DNA of 64,000 bases from Pseudoalteromonas xiamenensis. Lineage in GTDB: Bacteria; Pseudomonadota; Gammaproteobacteria; Enterobacterales; Alteromonadaceae. The translations under genes and the position numbers were made by a program. Positions within the stretch are counted from its first letter, which is position 1. Each line of letters opens with the position of its first letter. Shown here one piece after another: positions 42,152 to 50,984 of the stretch. The stretch covers positions 124,001 through 188,000 of the forward strand of contig NZ_CP099917.1 of assembly GCF_030994125.1 (NCBI RefSeq). The letters are read 5' to 3'. The notes beneath the pieces were generated by a model that saw nothing but the letters and a program-made list of their open reading frames with translations, searched no databases and was not told the origin of the DNA.

Positions 42152-42169
42152 GTTGACGCATACGTAACG
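42152..42169. promoter_or_regulatory. Second, weaker copy of the etf operator
   Basis: GTTGACGCATACGTAACG repeats the left arm of the 42103 site exactly and part of the right arm, starting 49 bases downstream. Confidence 0.45.
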
Positions 42170-42209
42170 TAATTGTCATCTAACAGAATAACCAGAAAAT
42201 GGAGCAGCT

Positions 42210-42962
42210 ATGAAAGTCCTTGTACCAATCAAAAGAGTGATTGACTACAACGTCAAGGCGCGCGTTAAATCAGACAACAGTGATGTCGACTTAAGCAACG
42301 TAAAAATGGCGATTAACCCTTTTTGTGAAATCGCTGTTGAAGAAGCCGTACGTTTAAAAGAAGCAGGAACCGCAACGGAAGTAGTGGTCGTGTCTATCGG
42401 TGATAAAGCCTGTCAAGAGCAGCTAAGAACGGCTCTTGCTTTGGGTGCAGACCGCGCTATTCAAATAGAGACAGACCAAAAACTTGAATCGCTACATGTT
42501 GCAAAATTACTAGCGAAATTAGTCGAGCAAGAATCACCTGAATTGGTCATCTTAGGCAAGCAAACCATCGATGCCGATAATAATCAAACTGGACAAATGT
42601 TGGCAGCTTTGACCAAACGAGGTCAAGCGACGTTCGCTTCTAAGGTTGTTGTTGAAGGTGGTAAAGCGGTCGTCACTCGTGAAGTGGATGGTGGACTGCA
42701 AACGGTTGCCGTGAACTTGCCTGCGATCGTTACGACAGATTTACGCTTAAATGAGCCTCGCTACGCGTCTTTGCCAAATATCATGAAGGCGAAACGCAAG
42801 CCGTTGGACGTCATTACTGCTGATACATTGGGTGTTGACCTAAGTCCTCGCGTGACGCTTGTACGAGTTGAAGAACCAGCAAAACGCCAAGGCGGCATTG
42901 TGGTTGAGAGTGTTTCTGAACTGGTTGAAAAATTAAAAAATGAAGCGAAGGTGATCTCATGA
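42210..42962 (+). CDS. etfB: Electron transfer flavoprotein subunit beta
   Basis: This 250-residue subunit binds AMP and forms the ETF heterodimer. The N-terminal [33 protein letters not shown] and the recognition loop region [16 protein letters not shown] are typical. ETF accepts electrons from acyl-CoA dehydrogenases. It overlaps etfA by four bases (ATGA), so translation is coupled. Confidence 0.96.
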   Translation: MKVLVPIKRVIDYNVKARVKSDNSDVDLSNVKMAINPFCEIAVEEAVRLKEAGTATEVVVVSIGDKACQEQLRTALALGADRAIQIETDQKLESLHVAKLLAKLVEQESPELVILGKQTIDADNNQTGQMLAALTKRGQATFASKVVVEGGKAVVTREVDGGLQTVAVNLPAIVTTDLRLNEPRYASLPNIMKAKRKPLDVITADTLGVDLSPRVTLVRVEEPAKRQGGIVVESVSELVEKLKNEAKVIS

Positions 42963-43885
42963 AGATTTTAGTTATTGCAGATCATGATAACGGCGCGCTT
43001 AAAGCGGAAACGTCAAAAGTAATCAATGCAGCGAGTAAAATTGGTTCAGATATTAGCGTGTTGGTTGCAGGTCACAATGTGGGGAGCATTGTTGAAGCCG
43101 CAGCGAGTATTGCCGGCGTAACAAACGTTTTAGTGGCAGACAACGCTGTTTATGAAGCTCAACTGGCCGAAAATATTTCAGAGTTAGTGCTCAGTATTGC
43201 GGAAGGCTATACACATATTTTGGCAAGCGCATCAACTACGGGCAAAAATATGCTTCCGCGTGTTGCTGCACTGCTTGATAAATCGCAAATTTCGGAAATC
43301 ATCGCCGTTGTTGACGAAAACACCTTCAAGCGTCCTATTTATGCTGGTAATGCGATTGCGACAGTGCAAAGCAATGAGTCCGTTAAGTTACTCACCGTAC
43401 GTGCTAGTGCATTTGATTTACAAGGCGCACAAGCACCTGCTGTGATTTCTGCAGTTGGTACTGTCGTGGATAATACGATGACGCAGTTTGTGAGTATCGA
43501 ACAAACTGAATCAGAACGCCCTGAGCTAACTGCAGCACCCGTTGTGATTTCTGGTGGTCGCGGGATGCAAAATGGTGAAAACTTCGCCCTTCTGGAAGGG
43601 ATTGCAGACAAACTGGGTGCCGCTATTGGTGCATCGCGTGCTGCTGTAGACGCTGGATTTGTACCAAACGACATGCAAGTGGGTCAAACGGGTAAAATCG
43701 TAGCACCGAATCTTTACATCGCCGTTGGTATTAGTGGCGCTATCCAGCACCTTGCCGGTATGAAAGACTCCAAAGTCATTGTTGCAATCAACAAAGACCC
43801 AGACGCGCCAATTTTCCAAGTTGCTGATTATGGTTTAGTCGCAGACTTGTTTGAGGTACTACCAGAGCTAGAAAAAGCTTTATAA
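42959..43885 (+). CDS. etfA: Electron transfer flavoprotein subunit alpha
   Basis: This 308-residue FAD-binding subunit has a weakly conserved N-terminal domain ([16 protein letters not shown], then [17 protein letters not shown]). Its C-terminal FAD domain contains [41 protein letters not shown] and [29 protein letters not shown]. It pairs with EtfB (overlap ATGA). A terminator lies just downstream. Confidence 0.96.
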   Translation: MKILVIADHDNGALKAETSKVINAASKIGSDISVLVAGHNVGSIVEAAASIAGVTNVLVADNAVYEAQLAENISELVLSIAEGYTHILASASTTGKNMLPRVAALLDKSQISEIIAVVDENTFKRPIYAGNAIATVQSNESVKLLTVRASAFDLQGAQAPAVISAVGTVVDNTMTQFVSIEQTESERPELTAAPVVISGGRGMQNGENFALLEGIADKLGAAIGASRAAVDAGFVPNDMQVGQTGKIVAPNLYIAVGISGAIQHLAGMKDSKVIVAINKDPDAPIFQVADYGLVADLFEVLPELEKAL

Positions 43886-43903
43886 GAAACGATTCTGGTT
43901 GTT

Positions 43904-43937
43904 AAAGCCGTTGTGCCTTGTGCCGCGGCTTTTTTTA
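43904..43937 (+). terminator. Rho-independent terminator after etfBA
   Basis: The arms AAAGCCG / CGGCTTT with a loop of about 15 bases are followed by seven Ts on the plus strand. Confidence 0.75.
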
Positions 43938-44120
43938 TGTCTAAAAAAGCACTATATGAGGCTTTTTATCTGCGATAAACCGAAGATGTTTGTCGCCAGA
44001 AAGCATAAACTTGTGGTACTACAAGCTAGAAATCATTTTGCTTCGTGTCACTAATGTCAAGCAAAGCAACGTCGTTTCTGTACCATAGGGCTTGTCTTTA
44101 TCAGTTCCAAGGAGTTAGGT

Positions 44121-44588
44121 GTGAGAATAAACCGTACATTCACTAAAATAATGTTGTGCTCTGCAATCGCGTTGAGTGGTCCAGTAATCGCCAATACTTG
44201 TAATGAAAGTGAGTTAAGTCGATTAGTTGAGAAAATTGAACTACGCCCAGCAAATACGATGTGTGGCGCACAAATGAGTATGCTGCTTATCTCGTTAAGC
44301 GATGATAAGGGGACTAAGCACGACGAATTAAATCAGATAAGCTTAGATGTTAGGAATGAGCACAATATAAGTGTAACTCGTTATTCATTAAAACGTGCTC
44401 AGACAGACAACAGCAAAGTGGCGTTAACGTGTTTGAATGGAACGTATGCGACGAACAGTCAATTGATTTTTAACACAGGCAACGTGACAACGAGTAAGAA
44501 GAGTAACAACAATACGCTTTCGCTCAAAAGCAAAAAACTAGAATGTAATTTATCGTCCTTATTGAACAATACCTACGCAAGAAATTGA
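44121..44588 (+). CDS. Secreted small hypothetical protein
   Basis: This 155-residue protein begins at GTG 44121 after AAGGAG. A signal peptide (RINRTFTKIMLCSAIALSGPVIA, cleavage near residue 24) predicts periplasmic export. The mature part has four cysteines (TCNES, NTMCGAQ, LTCLNG, LECN) that could form two disulfides, and a Ser/Thr/Asn/Lys-rich tail. I do not recognise the family. It stands alone after the etf operon. A strong ribosome binding site and a signal peptide make the gene itself likely. Confidence 0.7.
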   Translation: MRINRTFTKIMLCSAIALSGPVIANTCNESELSRLVEKIELRPANTMCGAQMSMLLISLSDDKGTKHDELNQISLDVRNEHNISVTRYSLKRAQTDNSKVALTCLNGTYATNSQLIFNTGNVTTSKKSNNNTLSLKSKKLECNLSSLLNNTYARN

Positions 44589-45170
44589 TCATTTTCGGCT
44601 GGTTTCACGAGATAGCTCGTGTTGCCTGCTTGTTGGATAAGGGAGTATGTCAACGGAGTGGTCCTACTTTGCCATTATTCATTCGCGGACAAATAATCAG
44701 AAAATCAATCGCCATTAAACTGAAAGATGTAATCTTGGTGGTCTTTTTTTGGAATGCTTTTTTCAAGGCATTACCTTATCGTCTTACAAGCATTTACTTC
44801 AGGCTTTGTAACCCTGTTTTTTATGGATGATTCTATCAACAGATGTTTTTGCCAACCACGAGGTTTTGAGAAATGCATTAGATGGGCTCGCGTTTGATGG
44901 TTCAAATACCAATATAGTAACGTGCAGTAAATAGGCCTGTTCGAGTTTGCTCATCCGGTCTTTTCATCACATGCTCTACGATGTTGATCGCGGTTCTGGG
45001 TTTTAAGGTACCTCTGCAACTCATTTATAAACTATTAAAGCTGAATCGAGCAGACCAGCTATCGGTCCAAGACTGTGAGAAATGTAACATCCTGTAATTG
45101 ATACCTACCAAAGCCCTAACTATAGTTAGCGGTGCAATTTAATTAACGTAATGTTAAAGGGATGGTTACA
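44589..45170. other. Gene-poor region before the CXXCH protein gene
   Basis: Apart from a weak 81-codon frame at 44585-44830 that I do not trust, no gene is supported in these 582 bases. Short protein-like stretches occur, such as FANHEVLRNALDGLAFDGSN near 44850-44910, but stop codons interrupt. Bases just before 45171 carry AAAGGGA, a good ribosome binding site for the next gene. Confidence 0.35.
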
Positions 45171-46612
45171 ATGAAGCGTTTTACAAAGTTAGTAATAATT
45201 GGATTTGCCCTTGCAAGTCTAAGTTCAAAGGTGATGGCTGCGGTTAGCTGTCCGGTTAGCCAAGATTGGTTGGTAAATCCAAGTATGCCAACGGAAGTGA
45301 AAAAAGTGATGGTAATTCATCAACGTTTTGTGATTTCTACCAGTTTTCTACTCAAGCTTATGTATATCTGATGAGCAAAAGCAATGGTAAAGACTTGAAC
45401 TTTCTTGACCCGAAACAATATGCGGTACTCGAATTTGACAGTGAAGGAAAACCACTAAACTCTTGTGACAACAAAATCACGGGATCGACGATACGTAATC
45501 GACTCCAAAAAGCGAAAAGAACCGCTTTCTCTACCGCTCAAGCTGGCGATGGGGCTACGATATACGCCCAAGATGGCAATGTGATTTACTATGAAGTTCG
45601 GTTTAATAAATCCCTTTGTGATCAAACAGGCAGTGCAGTTGAGCTTGCAAAACAGAACCAAACCAACTTTTTAGCAGGCACGACTGAAATTAAAACTGCA
45701 TGGAAAGTGTTGTCCAACGATGAAGCAAAAAGTAATCAATTCGTCGTTCAGCAACAAAAAATCGCTGGTAAAAAGCAAACACTAGGCCTTGTCGGGATGC
45801 ATATTGCTGTTGCAACCGAAAACCACCCTGAATTTGTTTGGGCAACGTTTGAACACAAAGTTAATGCCCCCGATTGTGCGCCAACTGCAGTTACTGCCAA
45901 AGAAAGCTGGACGTTTGCCAGCCACAGTTGTGCTAGTGGTCTGAGTAACTCGGCAACGGCTGGTAATGTATGCAATTTTAATAATCCGTCGGAAGAGCAA
46001 ACCGCAGCGACGGGAACTCCGACAAATATCTGTCGTGTTTACCCTTATGGAACAGGTGCTGGCGATTTATTCGCAACCGATAATCTTACCGCTATTTTGG
46101 ATCAAAATAGCGATTTAGATACACAAATTGATGCCCTAAAATCGCCCTCAACTTATGCGGTGCTAAAAAACTATTTTCAAGTAGGGGCGCTGTGGGTGAG
46201 TGATATTGGGAAAAATACGGGTGGAAAAGGGGTGCCAAATGAACGTGGCTCACTAAGATTGGCAAACACGGTAGCAGAAACAACCTATCAGCACGTAAAT
46301 CTAAATAGTAATTTTGCGAGTAATTGCTTTGGTTGCCACAATTTCATCGGAACTGAAAACCGTATCAATAACAACATTACAAGCCAGTCTTTGAGTCATA
46401 TATTTTTAGATATTGTTGTCGGTCAAGGAAAGGCGGCGGATGTTTCGGCGCAAAAAGTCATTGTGGATAACAGCATGGCGCAGGGCGTTTGTCAGGGAAC
46501 CGATGAAAACCTAGGTGTGTGTCCAAGCACAGCAAGTTTTCTCAAATGGAATGGGCAGTGGACGAATAGCAATAGCAGTGCTGGCTCTGTCTGTGGATGC
46601 GTCATGAAGTAA
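45171..46612 (+). CDS. Secreted protein with one CXXCH heme motif, frame broken at an A6 run
   Basis: A signal peptide (MKRFTKLVIIGFALASLSSKVMA) starts at ATG 45171 after AAAGGGA. The frame runs through CPVSQDWLVNPSMPTEVK and ends after the A6 run at 45300-45305. The protein continues in the -1 frame (SDGNSSTFCDFYQFSTQAYVY) to stop 46612. One extra A, or a -1 slip on AAA AAA, rebuilds a single protein of about 480 residues. The main frame has an SNCFGCHNF heme-binding motif (46325-46339), a LSHIFLD helix and many cysteines. A periplasmic monoheme cytochrome-like role is inferred; no family is recognised. The break may be a sequencing error, a real mutation or programmed slippage. Confidence 0.6.
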
Positions 46613-46657
46613 CTCATCGATATTGTTACCAAAGACATGGGTAAATTTTTGACTTGT

Positions 46658-46687
46658 GGCCGGATAAGGTTAATTATTCGGCCTTTT
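46658..46687 (+). terminator. Rho-independent terminator after the CXXCH protein gene
   Basis: The arms GGCCGGATAA / TTATTCGGCC (one mismatch) are followed by TTTT, 45 bases after the stop. Confidence 0.75.
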
Positions 46688-47044
46688 AATATAAAAAGGT
46701 GAATAGAGCTGAGACGTTATACGCTGCAAACATTCATCGATGTAACCAAAACAAATCATACGAAGGCGAGTTCAATATACACGTGTTGCAACGTACTTGC
46801 TCAAGTTGCAGCAGACGATAATGTCCAAACAAATAGTTGAGTAGATCTTGAGAGGATACTTCATTTCGGTAAGACATGCGGAAGCTATCCATATCACGAT
46901 GTGTCAGTCGACCTTGATACGTTCAGCGTTAATTGCGGTTGCGTGGAACGCATTGACCCAGAAGCTTGAATATCACTTGCTCCGATGGAACGAAATCAAC
47001 TCAAGCTTGCCAATATGTGTCTTGAGCGACGGGTTTCCATTCGA
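46688..47044. other. Gap before the LacI gene, with a possible coding remnant
   Basis: No intact gene is supported. On the plus strand a 42-codon stretch at 46841-46969 reads VDLERILHFGKTCGSYPYHD and then VNCGCVERIDPEA before a stop, with no start codon. It looks like the tail of a lost gene, but it is not recognised. An 81-codon frame at 46848-47093 overlaps it in another frame and is not believed. Confidence 0.35.
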
Positions 47045-48049
47045 TTATCCCTTATCAGGCAAAACGGAATGTCTTCTAACCAGTGATGGATAGAATTCGT
47101 TGCTGATTTTTAATCCTTTCACTTGATAAACCTCTTTCAAAATGAGCGCAGCAGCCATCTTTGCCATTTCTTCAACGGGGTAATTAATCGTCGTGAGCGC
47201 AGGGAACAAGTAGCTTGAGTACACAATGTTGTCGAAACCAATGATAGAAAGTTCTTCGGGCAATTGCATGCCTTGCTCACGCGCATAGGCCATTGCACCA
47301 GACGCCATTTCATCGTTTGCACATACTAGCGCTGTAAACTGGTGATTACCATTCAATAGCGTTTTGAGTCCTTCTGTACCACTTTCTTGTTTAAAGTCTC
47401 CCATGTAAACCAATTCATCTTCAAGTTTTATACCTGTTTCGCGAAGCGCTTGTATATGCCCTTCAAAACGCGCTTTTGCGTCTTCTTTCCAATTTGGCCC
47501 TGCAATGTAGGCTATTTTACGATGACCTAAATCAAGCAATTCTTTCGTTGCTAAATAGCCACCAGTTTTATTGTCTAAGTAGATACAGCGATCGTGAAGT
47601 GGTTTTATGTAGCGGTTAATAATGACCAGCGGGATCCCTTTTTCGCACAATGCTTCAAGGTAGTCATCAGACAAGGCATCGAGGTGTAAAATAAGCGCAT
47701 CGCAGTTGCGGCTAAGTAGAAACTCAATACCCGCTTTTTCACTTTCTTCATTACTGTGGCCTGCCGTAATGATGACGTGTTTGTTCGCATCACGGAGACG
47801 CTTTTCTGCGCCCGCCATTAAGTTTCCAAAAAACGGACCGCACAGTTCAGGGATTAGGATACCAATGCTGTTAGAGCGGTTTGAGGCGAGAGATTGAGCT
47901 ATCGCGTTAGGGCGATAACCGAGGCTATCCATTGCTTCCATGACCTTTTTCGTCGTCTTTTCGCTCACGTTGCCATTTTTATTGATGACTCTTGATACCG
48001 TCGCGAGTGAAACGCCTGCCAAAACTGAAACATCGTAAATCGTTGCCAT
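47045..48049 (-). CDS. LacI family transcriptional regulator of beta-glucan locus
   Basis: This 334-residue repressor has an N-terminal LacI helix-turn-helix (IYDVSVLAGVSLATVSRVIN, residues about 4-24), the hinge SLGYRPNAIAQSLASNR, and a periplasmic-binding-protein-like sugar domain (GILIPELCGPFFGNLMAG to the C-terminus). It resembles AscG/CelR-type regulators of beta-glucoside genes. It is the last gene of the GH1-GPH-LacI operon on the minus strand. Its likely operators are the TGNAAGCGNTTACA sites at 50835-50903 in the divergent promoter region. Confidence 0.92.
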   Translation of the reverse strand: MATIYDVSVLAGVSLATVSRVINKNGNVSEKTTKKVMEAMDSLGYRPNAIAQSLASNRSNSIGILIPELCGPFFGNLMAGAEKRLRDANKHVIITAGHSNEESEKAGIEFLLSRNCDALILHLDALSDDYLEALCEKGIPLVIINRYIKPLHDRCIYLDNKTGGYLATKELLDLGHRKIAYIAGPNWKEDAKARFEGHIQALRETGIKLEDELVYMGDFKQESGTEGLKTLLNGNHQFTALVCANDEMASGAMAYAREQGMQLPEELSIIGFDNIVYSSYLFPALTTINYPVEEMAKMAAALILKEVYQVKGLKISNEFYPSLVRRHSVLPDKG

Positions 48050-48077
48050 CGAATAACCGCTCCTAACAAATTCGACT

Positions 48078-49418
48078 CTATGGTAGCGCGTGCGTATCTT
48101 TATTTAAAGTTAAGTGCTGGTGTATTTCATCCAATTTTTCATTATTTAATCGATACTTGAGCATAATTAATGCCACGCCAAAAGAACCAAGCGACGATAC
48201 GAGCGTAAAGGTTACGACTATACCATGTAACGTCTCTTCAGTTTGCGGTACGCCATTTTGATAATTAAAGTAGGCGAGAAACCAACCTGCGAGAGCGCCA
48301 CCTAGCGCAATACCGAGTTTGATAAAGAAGATGATGCTGGAATAAACAAGACCGGTTGTTCGGATCCCTGACTTTACTTCGCCATAATCAATAGTATCCG
48401 CCATTTTTGCCCAAAGTAGGGGCGTCGCTGTATCGGTTAAAAATTTCCAAACAATAAATGCCGCAAATGCCAAATAGACATCATGGGGTCCGATAAAGTA
48501 GGACAGGGCACAGATAACAGCGGCCGTGAATTGCAAACCAATATACAGTTTCACTTTGCAAAAATAACGTGACAACGGTTCTGCGACGGCACAACCAATC
48601 ATACTGCCAAGGACGCCCAACGTAATAAAAAGACTGACGAGATCTTCGCGCTGGAGAAAGTACTTAACGTAATATACCGCGAGCGTTAAGCGTAAAACTT
48701 GGCCAGTTAACAGAGACAGAGCTGCCCCGCATAATACCCGCCATTGGTCGTTTTTAAGAAGTGCAACGAACAACTTTTTAGAGAAACCGTGTTGTTCTGT
48801 ACTTGGCACACGCTCCTTCGTACCAAAAAAACACAAAATGAAAAGCACAAAACCGAGCGTGCTCATAGCCAACATGGCGAGCTGATAACCTTTAGCTAAG
48901 TCGCCTTTGCCTAGCCATTCTGTGAGTGGTAATGTTAACCCCGCCACAATTAAACCACCAAGCATCCCAAACACGAATCGATATGATTGGATGCTTACAC
49001 GTTCTTTCGGGTTGTCTGACAACACGCCAGCCAAGGCGCAATAGGGAATGTTTATCGCGGTGTAGGCAAGCATCAAAAGTCCGTACGTGACATACGCATA
49101 CACCACTTTACCACTTGAGGAGAGGTCTGGGACGGTGAACGCCAACACACTTATAATTGCAAAGGGAAGGGCAAGCCAAAGTAGGTATGGGCGAAACTGT
49201 CCATGTTTGGTACGAGTGTTGTCAGCCAAGGTGCCCATGAGTGGATCCGTTATGGCATCGATGATACGCACGACCAAAAACATGGTTCCGACGACGGCCG
49301 GATTTAAGCCCATTACATCAGTGTAATAGAGCATTAAAAACATCATTACGCTTTGGAAGATGATGTTACTCGCCGTATCACCAAGTCCGTAGGCAATTTT
49401 TTCTTTTATCGTTATCAT
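48078..49418 (-). CDS. GPH-family sugar:cation symporter (MFS)
   Basis: This 446-residue transporter has about 12 membrane segments. The GPH family pattern is visible: KIAYGLGDTASNIIFQS at the N-terminus, DAITDPLMGTLADNTRTKHGQFRPYLLW, and YCALAGVLSDNPKERVSIQSYRF. It should import a glucoside or oligosaccharide together with a cation. It lies between GH1 and the LacI regulator (gaps of 27 and 28 bases), so gene products of this operon import and split beta-glucosides. Confidence 0.92.
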   Translation of the reverse strand: MITIKEKIAYGLGDTASNIIFQSVMMFLMLYYTDVMGLNPAVVGTMFLVVRIIDAITDPLMGTLADNTRTKHGQFRPYLLWLALPFAIISVLAFTVPDLSSSGKVVYAYVTYGLLMLAYTAINIPYCALAGVLSDNPKERVSIQSYRFVFGMLGGLIVAGLTLPLTEWLGKGDLAKGYQLAMLAMSTLGFVLFILCFFGTKERVPSTEQHGFSKKLFVALLKNDQWRVLCGAALSLLTGQVLRLTLAVYYVKYFLQREDLVSLFITLGVLGSMIGCAVAEPLSRYFCKVKLYIGLQFTAAVICALSYFIGPHDVYLAFAAFIVWKFLTDTATPLLWAKMADTIDYGEVKSGIRTTGLVYSSIIFFIKLGIALGGALAGWFLAYFNYQNGVPQTEETLHGIVVTFTLVSSLGSFGVALIMLKYRLNNEKLDEIHQHLTLNKDTHALP

Positions 49419-49445
49419 GTTGCCTTACCTATTTTTGAATTTAGG

Positions 49446-50810
49446 TTACTTTCGCAAATCGAGACGCTTTGCGTCCAGCATATTTGCGTACGCTATACCG
49501 CTTTTTTTAATGGTTCGCTTCTGTGTTTCGTAATCGACATAAACCAAGCCAAACCGTTTAACGTAGCCTTCAGCCCATTCGAAATTGTCCATTAGGCTCC
49601 AAGCAAAATACCCTTGGATGTTTACGCCTGCTTGGATTGCGTTGTCGAGTGCAATCAAATGACTCTGATAATAGGCTAAACGATCGTCATCGTGAACTTC
49701 GCCGTCAATGATCACGTCTGGCATTGCAGCTCCATTTTCCGTGATGTAAATGGGTGGCAAGTTGAATCGGTTATGCAGATCAAGTAGCAATTTGGTAAAG
49801 GATTCAGGATAAATTTCCCAACCCATATCCGTGTAGGGTGGGCGATGTGCCAATTCTTCAAACAGTTTTGTCGGTTCAGACGGTTGTGCATAGAAACGGC
49901 GGGTATAGAAATTGATCCCTAAAAAATCAATCGGTCCACTAATGAGTTGCATATCGTTAGGCATCACGTTTGGCTTTACGCTGTCGTCAAGTTGATTTAG
50001 GACGTTCGGGTAGTGACCGGTCATGATAGGCATCAAATACCACAAATTATGATATTCATCGGCATTTATCGCAGCGACGATGTCTTCAGGCGTATCGGTA
50101 TTACTGTAGCAAGGCGTAAAGTTTAATACGATGCCATTCATTGTGTGGGGTGTGAGCTTACGCAATACCTGCATTGCAAGGCCGTGTGCGAGTAAAATGT
50201 GATGTGCAGCTTGTCTACCTTCCTTCTGGGAGCAATGGCCTGGCGCGTGTACACCAAGTTCGTAGCCTAGGAATGCACTACAAAAAGGTTCGTTAAATGT
50301 GGCGTACGAATCTACAAGTCCGGCAAAGTGAGGAACTAATTGCTCGACATAGTCAGCATATAAAAAGGCGGTATTTCGATTTACCCATCCGCCTCGGTCT
50401 TCAATATGTTGTGGTAAATCCCAGTGGTAGAGCGTGACAAACGTTCGAATGCCTCTATCTTTTAGTGCCTGTAATAAGCGAGTGTAAAATGCGACGCCTT
50501 CGAAATTGATGTTGCCTTGCTTATCGATAACTCGAGGCCATGAGATAGAAAGGCGATAGGCATCGACGTTCAATGATGCAATAAGCTCAACATCTTCTTC
50601 CCAACGATTAAAATGGTCACATGCGACAAGTCCGTTTGAACTATCGGCAATCGTATTCGGTGTGTCGCAGAACGTATCCCAAATACACGGTAATCGGTGT
50701 TCGGCTCCACCCTCAATCTGAAATGAAGCCGTGGCAACGCCAAAAGTAAAATCAGCACGGCGCATTGTACTGTTGGTAGGAAGTTGCAGCATAGTTGTTG
50801 TGTTTGTCAT
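49446..50810 (-). CDS. GH1 beta-glucosidase
   Basis: This 454-residue cytoplasmic glycoside hydrolase of family 1 has no signal peptide. The N-terminus has FTFGVATASFQIEGGAEH. The acid/base glutamate is in TFNEPF (near 175) and the nucleophile is in YITENGA (near 365). The late WSLMDNFEWAEGYVKRFGLVYVDY segment binds the sugar. It should release glucose from imported cellobiose, laminaribiose or similar beta-glucosides. It is the first gene of the minus-strand operon and has LacI-type operators upstream. Confidence 0.95.
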   Translation of the reverse strand: MTNTTTMLQLPTNSTMRRADFTFGVATASFQIEGGAEHRLPCIWDTFCDTPNTIADSSNGLVACDHFNRWEEDVELIASLNVDAYRLSISWPRVIDKQGNINFEGVAFYTRLLQALKDRGIRTFVTLYHWDLPQHIEDRGGWVNRNTAFLYADYVEQLVPHFAGLVDSYATFNEPFCSAFLGYELGVHAPGHCSQKEGRQAAHHILLAHGLAMQVLRKLTPHTMNGIVLNFTPCYSNTDTPEDIVAAINADEYHNLWYLMPIMTGHYPNVLNQLDDSVKPNVMPNDMQLISGPIDFLGINFYTRRFYAQPSEPTKLFEELAHRPPYTDMGWEIYPESFTKLLLDLHNRFNLPPIYITENGAAMPDVIIDGEVHDDDRLAYYQSHLIALDNAIQAGVNIQGYFAWSLMDNFEWAEGYVKRFGLVYVDYETQKRTIKKSGIAYANMLDAKRLDLRK

Positions 50811-50834
50811 TAGCTTTCCGATCTAGTCCATAAA

Positions 50835-50848
50835 TGTAAGCGGTTACA
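50835..50848. promoter_or_regulatory. LacI-type operator 1
   Basis: TGTAAGCGGTTACA is a near-perfect dyad with central CG, 25 bases upstream of the GH1 start. Confidence 0.75.
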
Positions 50849-50856
50849 AAAATGCT

Positions 50857-50870
50857 TGAAAAGCGTTTCT
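50857..50870. promoter_or_regulatory. LacI-type operator, degenerate copy
   Basis: TGAAAAGCGTTTCT retains the AAGCG.TT core of the other two operators but is weaker. It sits between them. Confidence 0.45.
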
Positions 50871-50889
50871 ATAAGGGTTTAAATGATTA

Positions 50890-50903
50890 TGAAAGCGCTT
50901 ACA
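50890..50903. promoter_or_regulatory. LacI-type operator 2
   Basis: TGAAAGCGCTTACA matches the LacI-family consensus (TGNAANCGNTTNCA) and lies upstream of the divergent transporter gene at 50985, so one regulator could control both arms. Confidence 0.75.
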
Positions 50904-50984
50904 TTTTAATGTTAGATTACAAAACAAACTAAACATTGGTCAAGGTTAAAAGAACAAAAGACCAAGATAATGGGAGAACTACCA

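Noticed and set aside
44585-44830. 81-codon plus-strand frame after the secreted hypothetical gene
   Set aside because: It starts at the previous stop, has no ribosome binding site and no family features. Treated as noise.
46848-47093. 81-codon plus-strand frame overlapping the LacI gene end
   Set aside because: It overlaps the 3' end of the well-supported LacI gene on the other strand and has no start signal.
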